Source: Dendrophyllia cribrosa (lineage: Eukaryota > Cnidaria > Anthozoa > Scleractinia > Dendrophylliidae). Taken from it: a stretch of 64,000 nucleotides of DNA. A program made the translations under genes and the position numbers. The first letter of the stretch is position 1; the number at the start of each line of letters is the position of its first letter. Below, in pieces: positions 11,558 through 49,200 of this stretch. The stretch lies in contig JAJLRJ010000003.1 in assembly GCA_024195265.1 (NCBI GenBank), positions 54,624,784 through 54,688,783 of the forward strand, in the 5' to 3' direction. A model generated the notes under the pieces. The model worked only from the letters and a program-made list of their open reading frames with translations. It did no database searches and was not told the origin of the DNA.

Positions 11558-13010
11558 TAGCTTGTATGTTTTGTTTTCCCCAATGTAGGTCATGTGATGT
11601 TACCCAAGAGAACTGTTTCTTTTAATTTTTTTTCAGATTCACGTGCATATGTATGCACCGGATACAATAAGCCTTATTCACGATAGACACTATGTTGGTT
11701 TTTATTTTCAGTAGGCAAATTAACCTCGTAATTTCTGAGGGGGCAAACTCGGGAAATTTCTAACTAGTTTCTTAATATGTTAATTTTTTTTTTCGGATGT
11801 TACAGTGCTATAGTAGTTTATGTACTTGAATTTTTAAGATATTTTCATCGCTTTTGTAATATACAAGTAAACAGTTTGCGTAGCCTAACAAATGCAAGTC
11901 AAATATGCAGTAACCAATGCCAAACTTACAAAAAAAGTAATCATAACTGCCAACTATCTACCTCTCAAATATGATTTTTATATTGATACTTCACTGTTTT
12001 CCAATTTGTAGAACCACATGGCTAATTTGCATTATAATGTGAAAACCATCATGGCAACTATCGTGAATAAGGCCTATTCATGTTGCGCGAACTTCTTGTG
12101 TAGAATCACAACCCATAAATAGCAACACATTGTTTTTTTTTCCTGCAGTGATTAATTCTTGAAATTTAAGTTGGAATATGTTACCCTGCTACCTTGGTAT
12201 ATTCACACAAAATTCCCAAGTAAAAAAAAATAAATAAAAAATAAAAGAAAAATATGCGTGCTTTTTTCATCTTCAGCTCCAGGCCTTACGCCAATTATGC
12301 CTAGTTTCCTGGGGAATCAATTTTCAGTCGACAATGAAATCAAATCCCTTTATTTTAACTTTCTATACAGTATAAGCTAAAACGCTTTCAAATATTAACA
12401 GTCTTCTTTTTCGAGATTTCTTTTACTGGTGCTTCGTACATTAAACTTTAAAAACTAGACATTAAACTACAGAACTTAGAACACGAGCGATCCTTATTTT
12501 TATTACAGAATTGGCATCGAAGGAAACAGCGCGCGGATAAAACATGGCTTCCCCTCAAGTTTCTGCGCGCGCATTTTCGTTCCAAGAGCTCCACGGTTTT
12601 TCAAAATTGCGTTTCAACCGCTGACCAAACGAAACAAGGGCTCTGGAGACGAGAATGCTGCGCGCCCATCTCTTCTCGCCTGATGACCCATAAGAAAAAA
12701 AAGCGACTGCTCCTAGTCTATCGTAATATACAACGATTAACTCGGATGAACGTCATCAACTGGTCCGGAGGTGTTAGTGATCACCAAACTACGCGACTGC
12801 CAAAGCAAATATTTTACAAGCATTCAACTAAAAATCAAGACAAAGTAGGTGTTGTTGAAGCATTTATAACCCAAACAAAAAATATTGCGCTTATATTTAC
12901 ATTAGGAAACAATAAGATCATCGGTACAGAGTCACGATTTGATGTCCGCAATTGGTCAACGCCCGCTTTGCGGACACCTCACTCACTTATATTGCCAAAT
13001 GCCACTAAGG
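11558..13010. other. Noncoding interval
   Basis: No supportable gene. An inverted pair of words ('aagccttattcacgatag' near 11671 and 'ctatcgtgaataaggcc' near 12058) brackets a roughly 400-bp A+T-rich segment and may mark one more inverted-repeat element. An open frame at 12683-13075 ends in poly-Gly from a G tract and is not gene-like. Confidence 0.5.
11670..12075. repeat. Possible inverted-repeat element, about 400 bp
   Basis: The ends 'aagccttattcacgatag' and 'ctatcgtgaataaggcct' are inverted 17-18-mers. The interior is A+T-rich without coding potential. Confidence 0.55.
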
Positions 13011-13175
13011 GACGGACCATTATTTTTTTGACGGGGGAGGGGGGGGGGGGGGGGGGGGAAATTGGAAAATTTTGAAATAAATTGTTTGCAGAGGTTATAA
13101 ACACTGAAATAAATTGTATGCAAGCAAATAATAAAGAAAAAAATTGTTTGCTGAAAGTGCCGCATATAAAAAAAT

Positions 13176-13211
<36 letters not shown>

Positions 13212-13232
13212 TCAAAAAAATAATGGTCCGTC
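13011..13232. repeat. MITE whose arms carry long G and C tracts
   Basis: The outer inverted repeats 'gacggaccattattttttt' and complement are directly followed by an interrupted poly-G tract (about 13036-13059) on the left and a poly-C tract (about 13178-13210) on the right. The C tract is therefore the inverted partner of the G tract. The tract lengths are likely polymorphic or poorly assembled. Confidence 0.75.
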
Positions 13233-13792
13233 TCTAAATAAACAACTAAATAGAATAAAAAAAGAAACAGAAACAAAACAGAACAGAACAAGTAGTTTGG
13301 GGATAAAATGCAGGTTTACAAGGATGGAAGTAGATCACAGTTCATCAAATTTGACTTCGTGACAGTCGGTCAAGAAATCACAAGAGAAAACTCTTCACGA
13401 ATTCTAAGGGCTAAGATAGAAAAGTGCAAATAGAGAGGGTGGAGTAAACGAAAACACAATATTTTTAGTTTGGCTTTACAACAAGCATCTACGTATGAAA
13501 TGATCGAGTTTTAGCGATGAAATTCTCTTGGTATCTTCATCTACAGCTAGTTAATAACATTTTCAACGGATATGTTCACATACTCCATATGTGACATTGA
13601 ATTAGCTGAAGTCTATTTCGTTCAGCTGTATTTACAAAGCAATAAATATATTCTCGTGTATACTGCTCGGCCTGTGAACAGTGTCCTCTTAGGGGGTATT
13701 GGGTTAAAAGAATTCGACGAGCGGAGCTAAGCGAACCCAATCCCTGACAGGAGCCTGTTCACAGGCTATGTACTGTTTGGCCACATATAGTC
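13233..13792. other. 3' flank of COP1
   Basis: Downstream of the COP1 stop codon on the minus strand, so the 3' UTR should lie here. An 'aataaa' word read on the plus strand is at 13642; no confident minus-strand poly(A) signal was placed. An inverted pair 'ggcctgtgaacag' / 'ctgttcacaggc' at about 13669-13682 and 13752-13764 marks a small hairpin element. Confidence 0.45.
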
Positions 13793-39415
<25,623 letters not shown>

Positions 39416-39968
39416 TTTAGCTCAAATTCTAAATTCAAGAATCCAGAAACGTTTTGAGACAAGAATGGCTTACATGCCTAAGAATTCCTCAGACCAGTAA
39501 ACGAACGCGAAAGGAAAACATTGCGTACATTCTTCTCAAAAAATTTCACGTTGGAGCTCACATCGGGTCACGTTGGATATGCGCATGAGCGGCTAGGTTC
39601 CCAGGACTCATTTTCACGACCGCTGGTCGAATGAATTTGTAAAGTGAAGTAGCATGAAATTTAGCGGATTTAGCAATGTTTTTTTTCTTTGTGGGAACAA
39701 TTTTTTCCGGGCCGAGATGACCAAAATTCCGACTGGCAACTAGTTTTTGCGACTTCCTGTTCAAGCAGCAGAACATTTACAAGGAAAGAAACTTAATATT
39801 TTCAACTTTTAGTTCTTGTTGAGTTACGGTACGCTCTACTTATGGGGAATTAATTCACCGAATTCTATTAAATCTTCCACGGTGATACAGTACTGCCCTA
39901 AATATAAGGACTAACGCAACAACATAATCAAACAAAAAACTTACTCCTGCCTCCTGCCATGCCTGTTG

Positions 39969-40009
<41 letters not shown>

Positions 40010-40330
40010 AAAGCTTTATTAACAATTTAAAAAATATCTTAATTACATAAATAAAAATAGAAATAATTGATAATAAAATAATTTAATATTATTATATCTA
40101 ATTAAAGGGCTAAGAATAACACTAATGCTAAGTGACTTTTTGGAAAAAAAATTCTCCAAATTAGCCATTTTTTATGTTGTAAACATTGCCCTGTATGTTT
40201 TTCACTGGTTTTGTGCTTCATTTTCTAGACTGAAAAAAACGGTAAAAAAAAAATGCAGTAGGCCAAAACTCAAACAAGCACTGCAGCACTTTTGTCTTTG
40301 TGTACTTGATTCCCCTTGGGATTACTGTTT
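39416..40330. other. COP1 5' flank
   Basis: The COP1 promoter should lie here, on the minus strand upstream of 39415. I see no TATA box at a convincing distance. An (ATT)n microsatellite lies at 39966-40008. Open frames on either strand are short and unsupported. Confidence 0.5.
39966..40008. repeat. (ATT)n microsatellite
   Basis: About fourteen perfect trinucleotide units. Confidence 0.95.
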
Positions 40331-40900
40331 TCACTGCTTTTAAACCACTCAAGTTGTTCGTTTCACTTGATAAAACCGCAAGTTGTTGGTGTAACTGCTG
40401 TTAAACTGCTATAGTTGTTCGTTGCAATTGAAAAATGCGCAAGTTGGTCAGGGTTAGGGTTACGCTTTGGGTTAGGGTAGGGGTAAGGGTTAGGGTTATG
40501 GTTACCGTTACGGTTAGGGTTAGGAAAAACACGGAAAAAGTGCAAGTTATTTGTTCCACTGCCTTTAAACTGCTCAAGTTGCTCATTTCACTCGAAAAAA
40601 GCGCAAGTCGTTTCAACGTTTTCACGGCTTTTAAACCGCTCAGGTTGTTGTTCATTTCACTACGGCTCATAAACCGCTTTAATTTGTTGTTCGTTTCACT
40701 TAACAAAAACACGGAAAAATTACAAGTTGTTCGCTTCACTGCTTTTAAAGCACTCAAGTTGTTGGTTTCACTAAACTGTTAAACCTCTTAAGTTGTTCGC
40801 TTCACTTAATAGAAAAAAACAACAGTTGTCCATTTCACTTAAAAAAAGGAACAAGTTGTTTGTTTCAGTAATTAACCGCTCAAGTTGTTCCTTTCAGCAA
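40330..40900. repeat. Imperfect tandem repeats with an interstitial telomere-like tract
   Basis: Words like 'gcttttaaaccgctcaagtt' and 'gttgttcgtttcactt' recur at roughly 50-110 bp spacing. Inside, 40447-40526 is a degenerate run of TTAGGG/GGGTTA units. Long open frames in both directions are by-products of the repeat. Confidence 0.75.
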
Positions 40901-41821
40901 TAAAACTAAAAACAAAGCACTGCAGCGTGTTGTCTTTGTGTACTATATGCCCCTTGGGATTACTGTTGTGAATACTGATCAAGTTATACATTTGAAGGGC
41001 TGCGTTTCATGTCGAATGTTAGGCGTTTTTATTTATTCTCGCTCAGATTTGTCTCATTTTTAGCATGTGAACTACAAATTAATTGCAAAACATTGTTCAG
41101 AATTTTTTTTGAGCTAAGTTTACACAAATTTCTCGATTTTATGCTGATTTTTCACTTCAGATGGCCAAGTTTCGGCCTGTGCCGCTAAATCCCGCTCGAG
41201 AAAAAAAAATCCCGAACCGAAGTTCATTCCCTCAAAATCGCTTCATTTTATCACCAATAGTCAGCCACTTAGTTTCGCACTATCTCCCTTACGGACCTTC
41301 TAGGAAGCACTCCCGGTTCTCCGCTGCCGGCTCATAGCCTTTGCCTGCCTTGCCCAACTTCGACCGGCCAGCAAGAACTCACTTCGAGCTGCCGAAAGCT
41401 GTATTTCAAGTGCCCGACCACGCATAGCGGACCAATCTGCCACTGTTGCAAAGCATGTCGGGAAATTCTGTGATAAATCCCGCCCCAAATTATAGGAAAA
41501 TATTAGAAGTCTGGAAGCACTTCGGATATCGGGCATTTCGACCACGGCACGGGATGGCAAATGGGCTACAACTCACAACGCTGCCCCTTTTCTGATCCGA
41601 AATGATTCCAGACTTTCCCGCCGGCTCGTCTTGTCCACTAAGGCCCAATTTTACCTCGAGCGCTCAAAAGCGCTTTGGACTCATAGTACGACAAGGGCAT
41701 GACTCTTTTCTTTGAGAGGTGCCAGTGACTCGATAAGCCCCCTTAAATGACGTTATGTTTATTCCGGTCGTTCGCGCGGGTCAGAAGTATTGCGGTCGCA
41801 TATTCTTACGGCCAAACTGCG
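40901..41821. other. Noncoding interval
   Basis: No gene is supportable. Part of the tandem-repeat theme ('gcactgcagcg', 'ccccttgggattactgtt') repeats words from 40280-40330. The GC-richer part at 41300-41700 may be a decayed repeat, but I could not assign it. Confidence 0.4.
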
Positions 41822-41825
41822 TTAA

Positions 41826-42402
41826 GGTGGTCAGACACGAGGAGTCATGTAGCAGGGACATGTTGCAGCAACATGTAGCAGCGACAAATATTTGTGTAGT
41901 ACACACTGAGGGACATGTAGCAGGGAGTGTAGCGAGGACATGTAGCAGGGAAAAAATCATAGCGCTTGCTCACCACATGAAAATGTCGCGGGCACTTGTC
42001 TCAGGGACATGTTGCAGCGACACGTCCCCTCGTGTGAACTGATGCTATCATAATTGTGCAACACCAATCTTGGGGACATTTTGTCCCCGCGACATGTCTC
42101 ACGGAGTTCAACTTGTTGAACTTCGTGGGACACGTCGCGGGGACAAAATGTCCTCAAAATTGGTGTTGCACAATTATGATAGTATCAGTTCACACGAGGG
42201 GACGTGTCGCTGCAACATGTCTCTAAGACATGTCTCCCGCGACATTTTCATGTGGTGTGCAAGCGCTATGATTTTTTCCCTGCTACATGTCCCCGCTACA
42301 CTCCCTGCTACATGTCCCTCAGTGTGTACTACACAAATTTTTGTGGCTGCTACATGTTGCTGCAACATGTCCCTGCTACATGACCCCTCGTGTCTGACCA
42401 CC
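41826..42402. mobile_element. Near-palindromic element with arms of about 250 bp
   Basis: The ends 'ggtggtcagacacgagg' and complement are flanked by TTAA (41822-41825) and TTTA (42403-42406). The arms carry repeated 'atgtagcagggacatg' and 'tgttgcagc' words, and pair almost to the centre near 42110. Confidence 0.75.
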
Positions 42403-42748
42403 TTTATGATGGCGTCAAATAAATAACTTGTAGCTTCATTTCATGTTTTGGAAGGAACAACGGTCGAAATGTACAGTCAAAGCACTAGAGGGCCGGAACT
42501 CTTCTTTTTTTGCAGGTAAAATTTGTCAAATTCCTTAAAGTAAGTGCCAATTCGACAATTCGGCAATGTTTACGACACGAAAACAAGCCTGTACACGAGA
42601 AATCAACAATTTTTAAGCAAAATAAAAAAAAAACACCCAAAAAGTCACTTAGCATAGTGTTATTCTTAGCCGTTTAATTCTGTTGTCATTCCTTTCTAAC
42701 AGTGCCACTGGATATAATATTTGCGTTACACCAAGGGTCTAACAGTAC

Positions 42749-43075
42749 GGTGGCCCGGTAGTGCCATTTCTACGGAGGAGGCTCATTTCTACGGAGGAGG
42801 AGGATTTCTACGGAGGAGGCTTATTTCTACGGAGGAGGCTCATTTCTACGGAGGAGGCTAATTTCTACGGAGGAGGCACATTTCTACGGAGGAGGCACAT
42901 TTCTACGGAGGAGGCACATTTCTACGGAGGAAGCTAATTTCTACCGAGGAGGCTCATTTCTATGCAACAGGCTTATACTTGTATGGAAAACAGGTACCAT
43001 TGCACAGAGGAGGCGAGTTTTTATGCAGAGACGGCTTTGTTTTACAGTGTGTGGCAGTGGCACTACTGGGCCACC
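42749..43075. mobile_element. Inverted-repeat element with a 19-bp tandem array inside
   Basis: The 18-bp ends 'ggtggcccggtagtgcca' (42749-42766) and complement (43058-43075, one mismatch) bracket about ten to eleven units of 'atttctacggaggaggctc' at 42765-42965, then degenerate units. Confidence 0.85.
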
Positions 43076-43087
43076 TAACAACAGGAC

Positions 43088-43735
43088 GTGAATGCCCAAG
43101 CACATACGAAGCACCTTTATAAATGTCACTCTATTCACCTTGATTCTAAAAGCCTTTTACTACTGCTGAGCAGTAATTTCTTTCTTAAGCCGGGAGTGCC
43201 CAAGGACATGGCGTCGGCAGAAGTCCTGGAAAAAGAGCAATGGCCCACTCTCTTTTTCTATTATAAATCTGCTATTTTTATTTGTATACATAAGGCGCAA
43301 AATGATAGATTACCAAACATTTTAAATGATGATATAAAGAAGCGGGTCTCAAGTTATTCAACTGGGGCACGCGACTCATTGTTAGTCCCGCGTTTCAGCT
43401 CTCGCTGTATGAAAGATTCTGTAGCGAACAGAGGCTCAATCCTCTGGAATACCTGCGGTAAACCAACATAGCAACCTGGCAAATGGATCTCATTACAGCG
43501 ACCTCAGGTGGAAACTTAAATCTTAAGACATTTTTAATGATTTTAACTTCAAGATGACATCTCCATCTACTTGCAGTTTTAGATTGGAAGAATTTGTATT
43601 TCTAATTGTAGACATTCTCGTCCTAAATGTTTATAGATATTAGCTTTTTAGATACAAACAACCCCACAAACTAACTTTCTTTTTAGCTTTTATAACTATC
43701 GTTTTAAAATAAAGGCTATCTATCTATCTGGTAGA
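43088..43735 (+). mobile_element. 3' end of a CR1-like LINE
   Basis: The open frame from 43088 to 43471 reads as a LINE polyprotein end: a 'YSTGARDSLLVPRF' block followed by 'VANRGSILWN'. A frameshifted 'LKTFLMI' tail and a 3' UTR follow, ending at a 'ctatctatctat' tail near 43735. The same tail in complement ends the fragment at 29228. The element is 5'-truncated at about 43080. Confidence 0.65.
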
Positions 43736-44443
43736 GCAAGAAGCGTAACAAAAACTAATTACAGGGAAAGTCATTATTCCTTTGGTGGAACCTGCCCGGC
43801 AAGGTTGAAACTGAACCAAGGGCATACCTGCTGATATAACTTCTAGGATCACTGAAACGAGCTAACTTTACCATCACACGATAATGATCAGCACACGGGG
43901 AGGTTTTATAGCAAAATGCAGAAAGTAAAGTATGGTGAATAGGCCTCAATTTGCAAAGGTATACGAATGTGCGTCAAAATGTTTACTATTCAAGACTCAT
44001 CTTTGATAGAAGTACTGATAGACACCATAATGGTCTAAACATCCAAACACTTTCCCCTAATTTACAGCGGCCAGGTCCATAAACCATAATGAAGGAGACT
44101 AATGTTTCCTCAATACGGACCGAGTAAGTTCTATAAGGGTGGTATTGTTAACCCTCTTTCACGAATTCAGTGCCGACTGCAAAGTACATCTATATTGGCA
44201 GGCGTGCGCTCGAGAGATGCCGTACAAGTCGTACAAACATAACATTTTACCAGGAACCCATCATGATCAGCTTTCGAAATGACGGGCCGGGCAACGGGGT
44301 GAGCATTATCATTACCAGGCATTATCTTTACGCGACAAAATACAGCAGAATTTTTAAAGTATTTTGGCAGCCCGCCATTTTGAACGTGTACAACGTTCTC
44401 CAGGGACAAGGTTATGTCAGGTGCAGTGTTGGAAAGCAAACCT
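43736..44443. other. Noncoding interval with one member of a repeat pair
   Basis: Positions about 43848-43903 and 45872-45926 share most of a 55-bp stretch ('gataatgatcagcacacgg' at its end). The second copy stops exactly where the palindrome at 45927 begins. No gene is supported. Confidence 0.5.
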
Positions 44444-44687
44444 GGGCCGGGTTGTTCAAAGCGTGGTTAAGTGGCTAACCCACGGTTAGCATCAATTTTG
44501 ATTCCAGTTAAATAATAAATCAATGGAGATTTTTCCAAAGTAATTTTGTCCTTTAGTTTCGTTTCTGGCTTGTCTTCGCATGTAACTTATCATAAGCTTT
44601 TGAAAACACTTCTAACAAGAGAAATTAAATCCTCAGTTAAGTTTTAATCCTGGGTTAGCGTTAACCGGCTTTCGAACAACCGGGTCC
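44444..44687. repeat. MITE family A, copy 2 (244 bp)
   Basis: Shares the ends 'gggccgggttgttcaaagcg' and 'cgaacaaccgggtcc' and the interior words 'caatggagatttttccaaag' and 'cctgggttagcgttaaccgg' with copy 1 at 10781. Confidence 0.85.
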
Positions 44688-45926
44688 TGATCATTAATTC
44701 TTTATTTCTTCGAATGAAGATTTTTGGAGTATTTCTGGTAGCCTTTTCGAGGAGTTTCTTTTCCCGCCATTTTGAACGCGAACATTAGGTCCTGGGAACG
44801 GAGTGCAGCTAAAAATCCTTTGGAGTATCGACATAGAAAAAACTTGGCGGCATAAATTTATTGATTCCCAATAAACATAGCAGATGTCTGCGAATTTTAA
44901 TCTTTTTTAGTAGCAAAAGTGAAGCGAAGTTGAAGTAATTGTTATGTTTAAGTAACATTTGCCGACGTCAATTCGACACGAGGAAACGAGTGTGTTTGCA
45001 TCAAAAGTGTAGCTTCTGCAAGTGTTTGGTAAATTTTGAGCCCTAAATTTGCTACTTTAACTTCAAAACTGACTAGAATAATTGTTTGGTAGGCAGGCAG
45101 GTTTGATAAGATCACAGTACTTTATTAAATAGCTTTAGTTGATTAAGCATGAAAGTTTTTAAAAGTCTAAGATACTGTTGTTCCATCAAAACAAGCCGAA
45201 AGAACTCCTCAGGCGATTTGCTTATCATCAGATCAACGTCGGAGATCAACAGCTTCCTTTGAGGGACTGCGAAGCATGACTTCTTACCGTTTTAATTATT
45301 GTGTGTATTTAAAGCAAGACACGCAATCAAAAATATGTTGCCGTAGAAACAACGCTGTGATTCAACGACAAGAATACACTGTATGATCCTGTTCCGTTAT
45401 TTTCCGAACATTTAACCCACCAAATAAAACAATAATAAAAGCTGAGTAATGATAATCCTGCCTGGTTCGGTGGAGCGGTTTAACTAAGGAGACGTTAAAG
45501 GGTAGCACCAATTAATTAGTAGTCTTAAGTGTAATAAAGCGGCTGACACTTCAGACATAACATCGATCCAAGCTGGACGGGAGATATAAAACAATCAGAT
45601 CACCCCTTTTAAAAATACCTTTTAATGGGTGCATGTGTTTGAAAAGGGCCGACTACGTGCCCTGGCATGCATGTCTGCACAAATCTTTTTATTGCTTGGT
45701 TAAAGTTATTAAAGATTCAATCTAAAAAAATAATTTATACAAATAAGTAAGGCACAATCACGGCTGCATTTAATCTACAAACTTGTTGCCATATTATCAA
45801 ATTTCCAAGGATTCACAAGCATGTAACTGGGACATTCTTAATTCATAACAAAGTGTGATTTTGTATCTTCTATGATCACTAAGGGGGGCTAACTTCCCCA
45901 TTACACGGATAATGATCAGCACACGG
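44688..45926. other. Noncoding interval left of the Polinton
   Basis: A+T-rich sequence with no supportable gene or RNA. Its last 55 bp belong to the repeat pair described at 43736-44443. Confidence 0.45.
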
Positions 45927-46089
45927 AGTAGTTAGGAGCGTTGGGGGTTCGGGACCACAAAAAATAAGCCCCCAAATGCCCGAGTTACCCCCTCACACGA
46001 GTCATTGTCATTCCTCGTGTGAGGGCGTAACTCGGGCATTTGGGGGCTTATTTTTTGTGGTCCCGAACGCCCCAACGCTCCTAACTACT
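45927..46089. repeat. 163-bp near-perfect palindrome at the left end of the Polinton
   Basis: Left arm 45927-46001 and right arm 46014-46089 are complementary except for about two positions. The 12-bp loop reads as two near-identical hexamers (TCATTG, TCATTC). The outer ends read AG...CT. Polintons have long terminal inverted repeats and 6-bp target duplications, so this may be a terminal repeat present twice in opposite orientation. The matching right-hand repeat was not found. Confidence 0.8.
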
Positions 46090-46230
46090 CACTGTGAATG
46101 CTGGTCCGGTACGAGACCACCACCCCATGGCGGTATAGCCAATTGAAGAAACCCCACCCCTGTGCATACCCACCCACATGGCAATGGCACAGAGCCCCGA
46201 CACGAGACCACCAATTGAAGAAAATAAAAC

Positions 46231-46243
46231 CCCTGTATATAAC
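46231..46243 (+). promoter_or_regulatory. TATA-like box directly upstream of PolB start
   Basis: 'ctgtatataac' ends at the ATG at 46244. It matches the position and sequence of the boxes before the other genes of the element and is why I choose this start over an upstream in-frame codon. Confidence 0.6.
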
Positions 46244-49200
46244 ATGGCGGCTCAACGTCTTGACTTCAATCCAAGGAACCACGATTACTTCGGTAATTGG
46301 TTGCATGGTTACAAGATGAACGTCCCTGCTGGTTACCCCATCAAGGACCTCAATTCATTCTTCATAACTAATCGGGCGGCTTTTCTCCAGAAAATTGCAC
46401 GCGAAGTCACAGAACTTGGCGGGGTGAAGGTCACTTTGTCATTCGATGTTCACTTTTCAATGGAAGGTGAGGACAATCGAAAAATTAATCACTTCTTTTG
46501 GAACGCTAATCCACTGCTTGTAACACATCTCTATCAGCTTCGAGAGGAGGGCACCCTGGAAGGCATTGTCAATGACTTTGAGGAAGAGATTGCCAGATGG
46601 CAGCAGTTGGGCTCTGGTTGGGTGATTTAGAACATCAAAACTGTTTACCTTGAGTTCGGAACATACCATCCTCTACGAGGTGGCACATTTATCCCAACCC
46701 CATCAAAACTTAGGCCAAAGCAGGCTATCATCAATGTGAAGAACAGAGATAACATGTGTCTGCGCTGGGCACTACGATCGGCATTGTTTCCTGCAAATGT
46801 TCACTCAGACAGGCCAGGCAGTTATCCCATTGATGATGGTCTAGACTTAACTGGAGTTGATTTTCCAACACCATTGAGTCAGATTTCTAAGGTTGAACGT
46901 CAAAACAATCTTCCAATCAACATCTATGGATACAAGAACAATAAGGTGGTTGTGATCAGAGTCAGTGAGCTAGAAGATCCCAATCTGCGAAGGATTAATC
47001 TGATGTTGCTCACAAACACTCGCACCTCACATTATTGTTTCATCAAGAGCACGAGCAGGCTTCTGCACAGCGAGTTCAACGCAAGGCGTCGCATGCATCA
47101 CTGTGACAGGTGCCTCCAAGCCTTTTCTTCAGAACGGGTTCTCACCGATCATCTATTCTATTGCAGAGGAGTCAAAAGCAGGCCGGCACGAGCTGAAATG
47201 CCAAAAGAAGGCGAAAACTTCCTCCACTTCAAGAACTTCCAAAACCAGATGAAGAAGCCTTGGGTCATATATGCTGACTTCGAAAGCATTGTCGAAAAGG
47301 TCCACGGCTGTATACCAGATCCACAAAAAGAGCAGCACCACTGAAACATCAGTGCATAAGCCCTGCGGGTTCTGCATGTTGGCTGTTCGCTCTGATGGAG
47401 AGACAAAGGGCCCTTATCTTTACAGAGGAGAGGATGCTGTGCCAGTCTTTCTTGACACTCTTCAACAGTTGGAAGGAGTGATTAGAGACGAGTTGAAACA
47501 CAAGGCACCACTCTCCATGAGAAGAGCAGACTGGGCAGAGTTCAACCATGCAACAGATTGTCACATCTGTAACAAGCCTCTAATCAAGGACAACTTCAGG
47601 GATGCCATTGCGGTCTATAGCCCAAACACCGGAGAATACGAGGGCTTCATTCATCGGTTCACCAACAAATGCTACAAAGATTCATTCAAAGTCTTTCTCA
47701 GCAGCTATGATAGCGAACCGGAAGTGTACCCTTTCATCGGGCCATGGAACCAAAGGAAGGCAATTCCGGAAACCTACCAGAGCAGGTCGATTGTCTCTAC
47801 TGCCATGAGCCCCTCATACAAGACTCTGTTCGAGACGCAGTCAAAGATCATTGCCACATCACAGGCAAGTATCGAGGCGCGGCTCACAGTTCTTGTAACA
47901 TCAACTATTTCCGAACCAACCCGAAGACGGAAATAATCCCGGTTGTCTTTCACAACTTGAAGGGCTATGACGCACACCACATCATGAGTGGAATTGCGGA
48001 TGTGCATTCTGATTTGAAATGCATCCCAAACAACATGGAGAAATACATCTCTTTCTCCCTCGGCAAGCTGAGATTCATTGACAGCTTGCAGTTCATGCAG
48101 TCAAGTCTCAGTGCCCTGGTTGATGCAAACAAGCCAGAGTCCTTCACAATCACGGCAAGCCACGAGAAGAACCAAGCCAGACGCGGCCTTCTCCTGCAAA
48201 AAGGGACTTACCCATACGAATACATGGACTCTTGGGCTCGATTCGATGAGGTTTCTCTACCGCCGAAGGATGCCTTCTACAGCGAGCTCAAGAAGGAAGG
48301 CATCTCAGACAAAGAATACGCCCACGCGCAAACAGTGTGGGAGGTATTTGGGTGCAAGACGCTTGGGATTACCACGACCTCTACCTTGAGACAGATGTGC
48401 TTCTTCTGGCTGATGTTTTCGAGAACTTCAGAAAAAAATGTCTACAACATTACAAGGTTGACCCGGCACATTATTATACAAGCCCTGGTCTCTCATGGGA
48501 CGCTCTTCTCAGGTATACGAAAATCAACCTGGAGCTTCTCTATCACAGACGTCAACATGCACCTCTTTGTTGAAAGAGGCTTGCGAGGCGGCATTTCCAT
48601 GGAGAGCAGGCGGCACTGTAAGGCCAACAACCCCTATCTTCGTGACCACAACCCCAACGAAGAGTCAAGTTACATCATGTATCTCGACGCGAACAATCTC
48701 TATGGATGGGCCATGAGTCAGCCTCTTCCAGCTGGCAACTTCGCATGGTGCCCTGTCTTTCCAACACAACACCAGATCAGGAGATGGAGGCCAAACAGAA
48801 AGATTGGTTACATTCTCGAGGTTGATCTTGAGTACCCCGAGGAGCTGCATTATGAGCACAACGCTTATCCTCTTGCCCCAGAAAGTCACGTCGTTCCAAA
48901 GGAATGGATGTCGCCATACCAAAGGGCCTTGGCAGAGGGACAGCCGAAAGACAAGACGCAGAAGTTGCTCCTTACCCTTAACAACAAATCCCGGTACGTG
49001 CTGCATTACAGAAATCTTCAGCAGTACCTGGATCTTGGGATGAAGTTGACGAAAATCCACAAAATGCTCAAGTTCGAGCAGAGGGCTTGGATGGAGCCAT
49101 ACATCTCCCTGAACACCGAGCTCAGGAAGAAGGCCACTTCCGACTTCGAGAAGAACTTCTTCAAGCTCATAAACAACTCCGTCTTCGGCAAGACAATGGA

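Noticed and set aside
12979..13362. Poly-Gly and poly-Pro frames
   Set aside because: Products of homopolymer G and C tracts within a MITE.
40401..40782. 115-118 codon frames on both strands
   Set aside because: Low-complexity translations of telomere-like and tandem repeat DNA.
42765..42965. Possible CRISPR array (19-bp units)
   Set aside because: Units are contiguous with no unique spacers, and the context is a eukaryotic inverted-repeat element.
46098..46243. Upstream start for PolB
   Set aside because: The in-frame codons before 46244 have no promoter box, and the 46244 ATG directly follows 'tatataac'.
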